Of a stretch of DNA of 64,000 bases, positions 34,001 through 43,962 are shown piece by piece. Location: NCBI RefSeq assembly GCF_037975245.1, contig NC_092570.1, positions 17,649,918 to 17,713,917 of the forward strand, in the 5' to 3' direction. Below the pieces are notes generated by a model. That model was given only the letters and a program-made list of their open reading frames with translations, had not been told where the DNA came from and searched no databases. This DNA comes from Apostichopus japonicus (lineage: Eukaryota > Echinodermata > Holothuroidea > Aspidochirotida > Stichopodidae). Position 1 is the first letter of the stretch, and each line of letters starts with the position of its first letter. Position numbers and translations under genes: made by a program.

Positions 34001-34955
34001 CGAAGTTATTCAGCCCTTTTCATTCTTTCCTCTCGACTAGTGCTAAATAACTTTCATTTAAGTTCAACAGGGAAAGTCCCATTTACTTGTCTTGTTTGTC
34101 TAATCAACTTCTTTCTGCGTTATGTACGTTGCATTTGAAAGTGTAATTTTCACTTACTTTGCTTTTTTAGTAATTGATTTCTTAACAGAGTTGTGGTCAT
34201 AGTAATGTTGTAGAGAATAGTATCAGTTTTGCTACAAAGATTTCTGACACATTTTATGTAACGGTCAGATGCAGTTTTGGTATAGCGCCATCTATCCTGT
34301 CTGCAGCTGGAGTTCTAGGCAATGGGTATTTTTAAATTTGTTTCTTGTTCTAGCGCATCAAGAAAGGAATTGTGTAATTGTGCAATCTATTTCTATTAAG
34401 ACTGAAACTTGCAGATATATTTCATGAATGGATGGGTGGTGAGATGTGGTGCAAAACTTAGTGTAAGAAAAGGCAGTAGAAGCATAAATTTAAATAAATT
34501 AAAATATGTGTTTCTACATTGTTAGTGTACTTCTCAACTCCTTTTCACAATATCACAATATTATATACACTCTTACACTTAACAGAACTATGGAAATAGA
34601 AAATGCATCATTTTCAGACGTCAAAGGAAGGGAGAAGGGTGTACTAGACAATGTTAAAGGAGGGGAGGGTGGAATAAGACAATATCAAAGAAGGGGAGGG
34701 TGTAGTAAGATGACTTAATGGACTTGAGGTGGTTAATAGGAGAATGGACTATTAAGCTAGCATTTTACACACACTATTTTTAGGCTTGTTCTGGTAACTT
34801 TGTATTATCCATGAGAGTAATACGTTTTTATTGATTTTTAACAATTTTTATCGATTTTTATTTTCTCATCTTCTCAGGTATTTGAAGAAGCTGTCAGTTG
34901 TGTAATTCATCCTCAGCCTCCGAAAGCCAACCCCAGGAAATGTTGCATCCTTTGA
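13074..34955 (+). CDS. Rac-family Rho GTPase, Mtl/MIG-2-like (six coding exons)
   Basis: Joining 13074-13080, 20299-20440, 25229-25343, 26631-26748, 31138-31298 and 34878-34955 gives an open frame of 206 residues with GT-AG introns throughout. It is a small GTPase switch acting at the plasma membrane on actin and cell migration. Visible features: P-loop GDGAVGKT (24-31), switch I YVPTVFDN (46-53) with Thr49 as the Mg-binding threonine, switch [13 protein letters not shown] (71-81), guanine specificity TKID (129-132), ECSAL (170-174) and the prenylation box CCIL (203-206), predicted geranylgeranylated. The TKIDLREDR and EQGEKLA stretches recall Drosophila Mtl and worm MIG-2 more than Rac1, a by-eye judgement. 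Oddities: a Gly-rich N-terminal extension (3-9), Trp35 where Rac has Ile, Val68 where Rac has Gly, and a tail with few basic residues. The start could instead be Met11 in exon 2 (196 residues). Confidence 0.9.
14771..15150. repeat. Three degenerate tandem units of 125-130 bases in intron 1
   Basis: Starts at 14771, 14901 and about 15028 share (A)CCTGGGAT/ACCTAGAAAT, a GTGATATCTCA-like word and a TCTTTCCTTGTGTTTGGTAT-like word. The 86-residue frame at 15104-15364 overlaps the end and has no family features. Confidence 0.5.
18500..18780 (+). repeat. Possible interspersed repeat in intron 1
   Basis: A GC-richer island starts TTAAAGGCATTGAAGACTCG and continues with GTGTGCGGCCATCTG and GTTCGTGACGC. 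A partly similar, inverted stretch occurs at about 52000-52060 (GGCATTGAACACT and GTTCGTGACATTTTG read on the minus strand). The family was not identified. Confidence 0.3.
20299..20440 (+). CDS. Rac-like GTPase exon 2 (P-loop, start of switch I)
   Basis: The acceptor is TTTCTTCGTAG at 20288-20298 and the donor GTGAGT at 20441. It encodes residues from the Gly-rich extension through EYVPT and splits the Val50 codon after two bases. An alternative in-frame start codon is at 20322. Confidence 0.9.
21470..21745. repeat. Four tandem units of 60-67 bases in intron 2
   Basis: GGTGCACC/GGTGCACT words at 21521, 21581, 21648 and 21714, each within TTCAAGCT...GTCATTTTAAGGGCATTATGGCA context. Confidence 0.7.
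21923..22095. repeat. Tandem duplication of 87 bases in intron 2
   Basis: AAAACCTCTGTTGGATATTG ... GTGTTTATACACCAAAGAT (from 21923) is repeated from 22010 with few changes. The nearby 86-101-residue frames have no family features. Confidence 0.8.
24787..24868 (-). repeat. tRNA-derived SINE head or tRNA pseudogene
   Basis: On the minus strand GGATAACTCAGTTGATAGAG (box A) and GATTCGAATCTCC (box B) are spaced as in a tRNA. The possible anticodon loop TTTGTAA would read TGT (Thr). A poly-C run on the plus strand breaks the 5' side, and the acceptor stem does not close well, so a working tRNA is unlikely. Confidence 0.5.
25229..25343 (+). CDS. Rac-like GTPase exon 3 (switch I end, switch II)
   Basis: The acceptor TTTCATTTTTGCAG ends at 25228, and the donor at 25344 is a weak GTCTGT. 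It encodes FDNFSQ through [18 protein letters not shown] and ends on a codon boundary. Confidence 0.93.
25639..25732. repeat. Three copies of a 31-base unit in intron 3
   Basis: ATACAGATGAAGTCATAAAA-type units start at 25639, 25670 and 25701. Confidence 0.75.
26631..26748 (+). CDS. Rac-like GTPase exon 4
   Basis: The acceptor TCATTTTCAG ends at 26630; the donor GTGAGT begins at 26749. It encodes TDIFLVCYS through VPFILV plus the first base of Gly128. Confidence 0.93.
28020..30010. repeat. Two-kb minisatellite in intron 4, with a 95-base higher-order array
   Basis: The first part (about 28130-28530) repeats a roughly 28-base GGCAGGTAGGCAAGGTCACA + GCTGT unit. From about 28700 a 95-base unit takes over. 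Its TTCTTAGCA word recurs at 28751, 28846, 28941, 29036 and on to 29796, that is 12 copies at exactly 95 bases. Each 95-mer is built from four diverged sub-units (TAGCTGTGGCAGGCAGATAA, TCTTAGCAA..., CATAGTTGTGGCAGTTAGAC, AAGCTATGGCAGGCAGACAA). Frames of 61-72 residues at its start are by-products. Confidence 0.95.
30825..30940. repeat. Direct duplication of 63 bases in intron 4
   Basis: ATAGGTGGGCCAA(G/A)GTGGCA followed by TTATTGGTAATAAAA occurs at 30825 and 30888. Confidence 0.85.
31138..31298 (+). CDS. Rac-like GTPase exon 5 (TKID and ECSAL motifs)
   Basis: The acceptor TTTTCGTGACAG ends at 31137; the donor GTAAGG begins at 31299. It encodes TKIDLRED through [12 protein letters not shown], ending on a codon boundary. 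Confidence 0.93.
31325..32115. repeat. AT-rich minisatellite in intron 5 (15-base units, 134-base super-unit)
   Basis: Units of about 15 bases on an ATCATGATATAACA theme begin some 25 bases after the exon 5 donor. The marker AAAAGTTGGG recurs at about 31568, 31702, 31851 and 31985, giving super-units of 134 bases, with one of 149 that has gained a unit. ATCATGAT is self-complementary, so the array can form many small hairpins. Confidence 0.95.
33065..33235. repeat. Local duplication of about 75 bases in intron 5
   Basis: GTGACTTGTTCACATAAT followed by ACAGTCACACCA and TGACTTCAC occurs twice, each preceded by GTAACATTAGT. Confidence 0.75.
33272..33573. repeat. Large foldback: 150-base inverted repeat with 12-base loop
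   Basis: The left arm 33272-33421 and right arm 33434-33573 are inverted copies, with a loop of 12 bases at 33422-33433. The inner 45 or so base pairs are almost perfect (ATTTGTTGGGATTACACATA and onward). The outer part has scattered mismatches and a 6-base gap. It lies in intron 5 of the Rac-type gene and would form a long hairpin in the pre-mRNA. It could be a foldback transposon/MITE; no clear target duplication was seen. Confidence 0.9.
34878..34955 (+). CDS. Rac-like GTPase exon 6 (C-terminus, CCIL box)
   Basis: The acceptor TCATCTTCTCAG ends at 34877. It encodes [12 protein letters not shown] through KCCIL and the TGA stop at 34953-34955. The tail before the CAAX box has only scattered basic residues (Lys197, Arg201, Lys202). 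Confidence 0.93.
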   Translation, partial: VFEEAVSCVIHPQPPKANPRKCCIL

Positions 34956-35340
34956 TGATTTTTTTTCTGGTCTCAATCCGAGCTGTTTTGAAGAGCAAAG
35001 ATTTGTACATTTTGTTTCATAATTGTCTTCAGAACTACAGCTCTCTGTGCGTTTGCAACTGTGAATGTCCCCGGTCTAAAATAGATGGTAATTGAACGGT
35101 CAGCGACGATTTTTGCCTTCATCTGTTGCAATCACGAAACAGCGATGACAGTCGGTGGCGTATGTCAATTATTTTTTTGTCTTCGTCTTCTTCTTCTTCA
35201 ATTCTTGGAGTCTCTCTATTGTACCAGGACGGATCTGCTTCAGCAGTTGGAGATCTGAATGACTGTCGGTTAGAAAAGGTGATTCGCTTTGGACGTTGGT
35301 ATTACAAGCAGGGGAAATGTTCAGAACTTAAAAATTTGAA

Positions 35341-35346
35341 AATAAA
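35341..35346 (+). terminator. Candidate polyadenylation signal of the Rac-like gene
   Basis: The first AATAAA after the stop codon, 386 bases downstream, followed by GT-rich TGTTGTCATG and GTGTTTGG words. Other AATAAA hexamers lie further on (for example near 35948), so the true 3' end is not settled. Confidence 0.3.
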
Positions 35347-35974
35347 TATGTCAAAATGTTGTCATGATCACAGTGTTTGGAAGTTTTCTAAATGGAGTGA
35401 AAGTTAATTTATGGCAATGACTTCAGGATGTAAACTTTAAAAAAAAAAAAAAATTCAATCCAAATGCTTATTGTAGCATTTTTTTTTTGGGTACTGTGTT
35501 TGGGAAGTTTAGCGTTACATTAATAATATTCTTTCACATTGTGAAGGCTATTAAAGTCCAAAAGTTTCATGACAATTCCACTAATTTAATAAGTATCATT
35601 CATATGGTTGCCATGTCCAAGCCAAAAGTCCATTGCCCATTGTCTATAGCTACAAAGGGGTCCTGCAAATTTAAAACATCGGCAGTTTAGTACTCAATGG
35701 TCATTTTTTCCTAAAAGCTGATCATATCTTGGTAATGGAGTCTTTCTGTCGGGGAGAAAATTTGGTCAAATTTCCAACTAAGGTTGGTTGGTATGGGGGG
35801 TTTGTGTACCAAATGGCATCACTTGGCCTGAAGTTGTGATCGTCTGAAAGTTTGTCACGGAAAGTGAGACTTGAACCATGTTGAACTATGTCGACAGATA
35901 ATATGCGTTGACTGGATAGCCATAAACGAACATTAATGTGGCATTTAATAAACAAAATACTGTGATATGATATT

Positions 35975-36260
35975 AAATAATAGAGAGAGAGAGGGAGAGA
36001 GAGAGACTGGTATATGGCATGGAGAAGAGAGTAGGGTAGATAGAGAGAAGAGATTTATGGTGGATAATAGATGTAAAGGAGAGGACCGGGTGGGGGGGGG
36101 GGGTTGGGTAGATAGATAGAAGAGATTTATGGTGGATAATAGAGGTAAAGGAGAGAACCGCGTGGGAGGGGGGGGTAGGGTAGATAGAGAGAAGAGATTT
36201 ATGGTGGATAATAGAAGTAAAGGCGAGGACCGGGTGGGACAGGAGGGGGTTTGTGGATGG
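35975..36260. repeat. GA-rich tandem array, 72-base unit
   Basis: AGATTTATGGTGGATAATAG starts at 36051, 36123 and 36195, each followed by GTAAAGG(A/C)GAG and a G-run. A (GA)n tract lies at the left edge. Confidence 0.85.
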
Positions 36261-38723
36261 TGGTGAGTAGGAGTGTATTGCAGAGAGAAAACAGGAGAGA
36301 ATGGACTTTGGTAGATGGCAGGCAGATAAGAGAATGGTTGCTACTGGAGAGAAAATCATGGTGCATAACAGAAAAGTGCATTATGGTATGATGTGGAGAG
36401 TCCAAGAGGAGCTTGGTATATAGCAGAGTGAAGGTGTAAGGATAGAATGGTTGATAGCAGAGAAAATTAATGGTACATGGTGTAGAGATGAGGGAAGGAC
36501 ACCGAGATGGGAGCAGGACTGGGAGAGGTTGCAGATAGTGGACAGACTGGAATGGGGTGCAGCGTGGTGTAGATTAATTTATGCTACAAGTTTGTTATGA
36601 ACATCTTTACATGAAGATTTTTGTTTAACACCTACCTGTTCTAACAGTGGAGTGGTTGGGGGGGGGGGGCTAGAATGGGGAGGTGGCTGTCACAAGGTGA
36701 ACATTAAATGAGCCACTTATCAGAGTGATACAGTGTTGGCTTCCCCGTGTAAAGATATCTATGTATATTAAGATTTACTCCTACCGGTGTATCCACATCC
36801 TCGAGAGTAATTACGAAGACAGGTTTTAGTGCGGCGGCGGTAATCTTCCTAATTAAACTAAAGTGATTGATCATGACATTTTACAACATGTCACTATCCA
36901 CTTATATATCTCATTGAGGCAGAAGATCAAGTTAAGCTTGGTGGATTTATTATTATGTTCCTTTTTTTTTTCTTTCTATGATGCAATGAAATTCATTGGT
37001 TAGATTTTAACATTTGAGTTTCAAATCTCAAATCAATAATTATTTGGAAAAAGAAGGAATTTTTTTTTGGGGGGGGGCGCAGAAAAACCACTTGAAATTT
37101 AATATCACCCTGGTAATCAAATCCATAAACAGTTAATAAATATTGAAGGTTATTTTAAGTCTCCCCCCCCCACTTGTATTAATCTGAATGATACTAAATA
37201 CCATGGTAACGGTAACCAAGAGATGTCAGGTATGTTTGTCTCTCCTCACTAACTTTAATACTTATCTTATCAGCATTGCAATTTGTGTTACATATACAAA
37301 CTATATATCACCATGGCAGAGCGACAAAGAAGAAGATTTATAGGTTAATTTCAGCAGTGCAGATATTAGTTACCTTGGCAACTAGATAAGAGGTGATTTC
37401 ATTCCCTCCAAATATGATACCAAAGTCATGTGATGATGATGAAGAAGGTTGGCGAGTGCATTTGCAAAATTCGTTAATATTACCTCTCATATTAATTTTG
37501 CCAGACAGACTTTGCCTGAAACACATTTGGAATCTTAATTATTTGGGGTCTGTTTTTCCATTTCTCTTTTAGAGATTAGAATATTTGGATATCAAACAAT
37601 TTCGGTTTTGGCAATGCTTCACAAAGTAAGTGTGGGGTTAGTGTTAAGGATGTCTTTAAGCAACCCAACCATGAATATCTTGAGATGGAAGTTGGGTCTT
37701 TGGTAACGTTTACATCAAAGCAGTGAAACATGAAGACTACCTCAATGGATTATATCGACATGTGTAATGTTTGCACTAATTACATGTCAGTTAATTGTAA
37801 TATGACTTAGGCTCTTGGAATTGTTTGTAAAGAAGATAAGATGTCAAAATGATAAAATACTTGGTAGGGGTTTAAAAACATAATCCTTTGGATTACTTGG
37901 GCCCTTAAAGTCACTAATTTAGATAAGCTAATTGTGAAATAAAAGAAATTTTAGGGTTTAAGTGTTCCTATCACATAATGTGACATTTAATCTTAGTAGA
38001 GCTGACAACCTGTCGTGGGGCCCTGTAAATTCTTGCACAATTTTTCTAATACTTTGTATTCTTTTAATGTGTTGAAAAGACAGAAATAACTGTTGCACAA
38101 GACCTAGCCACTTTTTCCAATTTGTGGTTGTTCCTCGAGATCTTTCTCCGATACAAAAGACATTTTGTAGGCACAATATAAACGCTGTGCAAGTCACAGA
38201 TTGTCTTCATTGCCAAAGCTGTACTGAATAATTTTGTAATAAATTAATGAAACAGAATATGATGGATTTTTTAAGTGCTGGATGTTTGTAAATACATGAA
38301 AAAAAAACATTTGTTTAATGCTTGTAAGAAACAAGAAGATTTAGCTGGAGCTGTGAGCTAGCTGATTGTCATGAATTACTACTTGTACTACTACTTTTTA
38401 GATGTGGTGTCAGATGTTAATCGAGAGGTACGTTTCTTTGTCTAAAGCTAAAATGCTTGCGATGTGATCTATGTACGTATTTATGTCATTTGTCTGAGCT
38501 TAAGCCTCAATTTTCAAAATCAAATATTTTACTCTTGATGTTTAATACAGTTGGTATTATGTAATATGTGGCCTTTGGGACTGCAAGATGCTGTTTTGAA
38601 GGAAAATGTGACATTTTAAGTTTCATCTCAAATCTGTAAGAGCTGTGTCTTAATATCATCTTATCATTTATTGAACACCTCTGTGAGGTAAAGAGGAAGC
38701 GAAAAACATGTTTGCGAAAACAT

Positions 38724-38825
38724 GAATGTAAGAGACTGACTTCGGTTAGCTTGCGGCTTTGATAAGCCAATGATGGCTTCTTCGCGAGTTCCTGCTTGCA
38801 GGAGGATCTAAACTTACATACTATA
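38724..38825 (+). repeat. Interspersed hairpin repeat, copy 2
   Basis: GAATGTAAGAGACTGACTTC, then GGTTAGCTTGCGGC, then GCGAGTTCCTGCTTGCAGGA. It matches 5316-5400 and the minus strand near 56455-56530. An ACATAC-type tail follows. Confidence 0.65.
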
Positions 38826-41800
38826 AAACAAGTTTAGGAATGTCTGACATTGAACGTCTGGTTCTTCATGACAACCGAGTCACCCCCAACTTGTCCTCTG
38901 AAAGTATGTAGGAATTAATGTGCTACTTCCAAAGAATGATTATTTTAACGTTGCATTCGTCTGTCCGTTGGGCTTCTACAAGTTTGTTCTGTATATCACA
39001 AACGAAGAAATGAACTGAAAACAAAGGGAGACCTTGCAATGGAACAATGAACAAACTATTTACACGACAAAGATTTTTTTTTCTCTATCCCATATCGCCA
39101 TAGCTCATTGCTTCATCTGTATTTTACCATCAGTCGTATGATATATACATTTTATGTTGTCACGTTTCCACACCCCTCCCTCCTTCTTTTTTGTTCTTTT
39201 TCTCCATTTTTGTTGGCACGTGTAGCAACGTTCATTTGTAACAAAAACAAGTAATGTAAATGTCTTTCTCAAAAGATACATATTGGAATTATTTTTAAAA
39301 TCAAATTACTTGTATTGATGAACATCTATTTCATTTTTTTTTTTCATTTGGATCACTTTCTAGGCTTTATTTGTTTAATGATGGTTACTTTTTTTCGAAT
39401 TCAAGTCAAATTCAATTCAATTAAAGACACAAATTGACTGAAATTTCGGTGAATATTATAATTAACATTATCAGTGAATTTTTTTTATCTCAATTTAGTT
39501 ATGTACTCTAGCTCCCACCTAACAGAAACTAAGATGTCGATTTGATGCGTTAAAAATTTAAATATATTTGAATTTCCTTTATATAAAGTTATCACACTCT
39601 TGGTATGTTTACTCTATCAAAAAATTTACAAAAGAATGTTTATTAATACCATCTTCATTTTATGCGCATCTTTTTTTTGTGTTCATTTGCAGTTTACTTT
39701 CAACGCCTTTGTAAAATTCACAACAGTTTGACAGATCGTTTTTGTCACGTTGTCAAATTTACTCTGTTCCCAGATTTCTGTCTGTTTGTGTTTTCCTTTG
39801 CCTTATATTGTTGACTAAAATAAATTCATTTTTAATACTTACTGCTGCTTACTGTATGGGTGGTCTGTGTAGGGATACCATCCATGGGATTTTGCATTCT
39901 CAAAAGCTGCCGCAAAAATTCAACTTCATTGTATGAGTTTTAGTAAATCAGTTTGGACCTGTCCAACGTTTCAAAATGTTTGTGATGGAGGGGGATGGGG
40001 GAGTTGCTCACATCGGTAGGCCAAGCCCTATTTGTGTCGAAGAAATCACATTTCGTGGTTCGTTCTCATCTTCATTAAAATGTCTACAAATTGCTACTGA
40101 AATTAATCAAAATAACCTAAACTTATGTGCAAGCAATTGAAACTCCATTAAAACTGGGAAATCATTTATGCTTCATTAAATATGCAAGTTAAAATATGAT
40201 TATTGTCAGACTGTTGTCAGATGTTCCCATAGCAACTAGCTGTAATATTTACAAATGGAGATTTGTATTTTAGCTTGGTGCTTTTATTGAATGTTAATTC
40301 TGCCAGGAGAGAAGCACATTTGTGGTTTGAAATTGGATCGTGGTTTTGCTTTTAATATATATTTATCAGTATCACTTGAGATGAGTGAGGAAAAAATAAA
40401 AGACGTAAATATAAAGAAGCCTGGTCTAGATTCAGACATTGGTAATGGCTTGAATGAAACCATACAGCATTAAATGACTCAAATGTGAAATTCAAGAACA
40501 ATTGATCAAAATGAGGTCAAGTGGTATATTAGAGAGTTCTGAAAAATAACATAAATCTTACAAATAATCAGTACATAAAATGACAGTTAATGTAAAGGGT
40601 GAAATTTTTTGGGGGAAATAAGTCAAAAAGTACAATCAGGCAAAAGCATATCGCTTTTTTCATAGAACAGCTGAGAATAGGTTTGCTTAAACTATATCAA
40701 TTTAAAGTATTAAGTGTGTTATTCGCTCAGATAGAAAGGTGAAAAATGGAGCAAGCCTACCCGACAATGGAGGGGGGGCGGTGGGTTGTGGTGGGGATAG
40801 GAGCCATGGCCCCCTTTTCATAGCAAAGAACATTGATCTGCTGCCACCTATCTCAAACCTGTGTTGGGGTTCTCCCTTGCCTTAGGTGTAATTGCTAGAT
40901 ACAAGAGGTATATGGGAAAGTTAAGTGTGTTTTTGTTTTTTTGGGTGGCGGTGGGTGGGGGAGGGGATGTTTACTTGGATATCATGAGGACAGAGAGATA
41001 TGGTGTGTTCTTGTAGTTGGTTGTAATTTTAATGTTACAGTTTTAAGGTGCTTATAATAAGGCCAGATCAATAGCAGTTGTAATACATTTGTCCCTGATG
41101 TTCATGGTGTTAATTACTGCAGGAATATTCATGCCATATGTGACATAAAAAAAAATCTTTGTTTCTTGAAAAAGTTTAGTCTACATGTCTTGAAGCAATT
41201 GGTGACTTCCACAGGTAGCCAATAATTTATTCGGTGGGAGAGAATTCTTTGTAAGAATTCTTATTGTGATTGTTATTGAAAATTAGTGCTAGTCCGCATA
41301 AAGCAGCTACAAAGATGAAACCAATGGATATGATGGTCAGGAAGTGTTAACTCAAACAGGAAGACTAAAAATAGAAAATCAATTAGGAGAAACTACATTC
41401 ACAAATTGATGTAATGGAAGTGTAACATACATACATACATCTTAAGACAACTAAAATATGTTCACTTGTACAAGTTTGTTGTTGTAAGTTTGTGGTTCTT
41501 TTTTGGCTTGTCTTATGTTGTCATTGCAACCCCCACCCCCTACCAAGCCCCCCCCCTTCTGTACCCTCCATTCACCATTATCACACAGTGCCTACCTAAT
41601 CCTGGTCATGACTGCTCATAATAATGCCATGTAAATAAACCCTCCACTCCCAGCAAAAAAAAAAGGACTTCAATGGCACTGGTTCATATCCATGTCAGAT
41701 TATTATTATTATTTTTTTTTTGTGGATATCTGTCCTGAAGCCCTATAACCTCTTTTTTTTTAATTTTTTTTTTTACACCTTGTACTTCTATGCAACGTCT

Positions 41801-42600
41801 CTAAAATCAACTAGTAAAACGAGTCACCTAGTGATAACACATCTTGTCGTCTTCGTCGTGTCTAAAAATTTGTGAACAAAATATTTTATTTTCAATTATT
41901 TCTTCTTCTTTTTTCCCTTTTCAGTGTTTTTTTTTTTTTTTTTGGGCCATTTTTCTTTTTTAATATATTTTTTTTCCTCCCTCGCTCTGCAGCCTCCAGC
42001 AGTTCAATTTTATGTTAAAAGTATGAGTCAATGAAAAAAAAAAAATTAATAGTGATATCATCAAGATTTATATCTTTCATTTATTCGTGAGTGTATCTCT
42101 TTTCCTTCAAGTTTTATATTTACCAGCTTTGTTTCAATAGCCTATGACAAGGTTATGGTGATTATTACCAGTGGATAATAAAGAAATGGTATGGTAATAT
42201 CTGTGAGCTTCTACTTTTATCATTTTTGTGTTTCGTACATGGAGTGCCTCAAGTATCTCTCAAGTTGGTATCATAATATAAAGTGGCGTTACTTTTATGC
42301 GATCCTGTCACGGGCCACGACCAGGATTCACTAATACAGAATTGTACAGAAACAAGCGTCGTCTACAACACCAGTAACTGTTACCCAGATTGTTAAGCCA
42401 CACTCTGCCAGGATTCCTGTCAATCAGAGGTAGGCCTAGAAGAATTGTACACTTGTCTGTCACCAGCAGTGTTATGTAGGTCAAGCTGGTAGGCCCCTTT
42501 AGCTAGCCTGGAGTCTTAAAGGCGACACGGGCATAACTCCCCGTTAGACATCTGTCCCAACTATCTTTCACCGAGAGCGAATCAAGTCGATAAAAGTAGA
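38826..42600. other. No gene recognised
   Basis: AT-rich with many homopolymer T and A tracts (notably 41700-42050) and G-rich patches at 39980 and 40770-40800 and near 40950. No exon-like segment with a recognisable protein was found. Confidence 0.4.
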
Positions 42601-42813
42601 AAAATCAAATAGACTTTAATTTAATTTTCTTACCCAAATTAAAACTAAAATATTAAACATGACCAGGCAAAGAATGAGCAGATGAGGACTATGTTTTTAT
42701 AGAATGAAAATCAAATAGATTTTAATTTTCTTTTCTTACCATGAAATTTAAAAATTAAAACTAAAATGAAAACACTCAACAAGACCGGGCGTAGAATGAG
42801 GAAATGAGGACTA
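42601..42813. repeat. Tandem duplication of 106 bases
   Basis: AAAATCAAATAGACTTTAAT ... GAATGAGCAGATGAGGACTATG from 42601 recurs from 42707 with small changes. Confidence 0.8.
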
Positions 42814-43579
42814 TGCTTTCAATGTTTTGTTTTTTTCCAGTTTATTTGACATAATCAGATAATGATAATATACCTGTACATATTGATTGTTTGAGAATGG
42901 TTTGCTAGTATTTCCTTCACAGTTTGAGTAGAAGTGTGTAAATAATTCTCATAAAACTGAGATAAATATACCACTCCTCACGGATCATGGGCGCTGCCAA
43001 TGTGTTTATATTCCTGAAAAATGACGACGACACACCCATATTTTACAAAACAGTAAAACCCCAAAACCACCTCCTTTCTTCATTTTGTACAAATACGACC
43101 GTGACAACAACAACCAAAATCCATCAGAACACCTCTTTGAATTTTTTACCCATAAATTTGTTATCACTTAATAATAGGGTACAAATTCATATCTACACCA
43201 TACGACTCATCCACTATAGTTTAATATAGAGTAAAACCATGAGTGGCTTAATCCGTAAGTATAACCCAATGTAAATTTTACATGGTCTTTAGGATCAGTG
43301 AAACTACAACCTACACATATTTACTGTTCAATGTCTTATCAAACAACTTCCTCTGATCTCAACTTAACAAATGAATTGATAATACATTGTTAAACTATTA
43401 CGAATTGACACGGTAAAATGCGTATACCCCGAAATCGAGAAAATATTCTTGATCAACAGCTTAAATAAACCACCTCTAACATTTGATACTTTAAAATTGA
43501 AAAAAAAAACCTGAAAACATCACTTGGCAGATATCCTCAGATCAACAAACTTTTAGTCTGAGGTGTTTTTTCCTACTAC

Positions 43580-43962
43580 CATGCTTCTCAAACTGTGGCT
43601 CACAACAACCCAAAAGTGAGTCGCCAAGATTTTACCGTGGGGTGAGGGTCACGAACCAGGTCCAAGGAAATAGAAATATTTGATCGGTAAAAAAATCTTC
43701 CTGATTGACTCTGACAAGTAAAATACTGACTAGATGTCACTTGTGGTTAGTAACTTTCCTCCAAGTCACATGTTAATTTCCATGTTTCGTAGCTTATCAA
43801 CTTTCAATCATTTGCAATCAAATCGTTCAATGTGAAGTTTACCTCGTCAATCACCAGGTAGTACATATCGGGTGATTTTAGGCCTTAGAAATATATAAGA
43901 TCGTGATTGGCCCTCTGGCAATCACAGCATCGGCCACCAAGGAACAACTTTGAGAAGCACGG
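43580..43962. mobile_element. hAT-like non-autonomous element (MITE)
   Basis: The terminal inverted repeat TGCTTCTCAAA (43582-43592) pairs with TTTGAGAAGCA (43949-43959). The left end continues CTGTGGCTCACAACAACCCA then AAAAGTGAGTCGCCAAGATT, a pattern typical of non-autonomous hAT elements (a GTGGGTCGC...GACCC-like motif). Length is about 380 bases with no transposase. An 8-base target duplication is not clear. Confidence 0.6.

Larger units (their letters stand above)
34956..38723. other. 3' flank of the Rac-like gene; no further gene recognised
   Basis: Probable 3' UTR at the start, then AT-rich sequence. A purine-rich tandem array lies at 35975-36240 with GATTTATGGTGGATAATAG units 72 bases apart (three copies), followed by diverged GA-rich sequence to about 36550. 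The 93- and 128-residue frames here are low-complexity or antisense to repeats. Confidence 0.5.

Noticed and set aside
35973-36405. 128- and 68-residue minus-strand frames
   Set aside because: Antisense to the GA-rich 72-base repeat; the peptide is repetitive.
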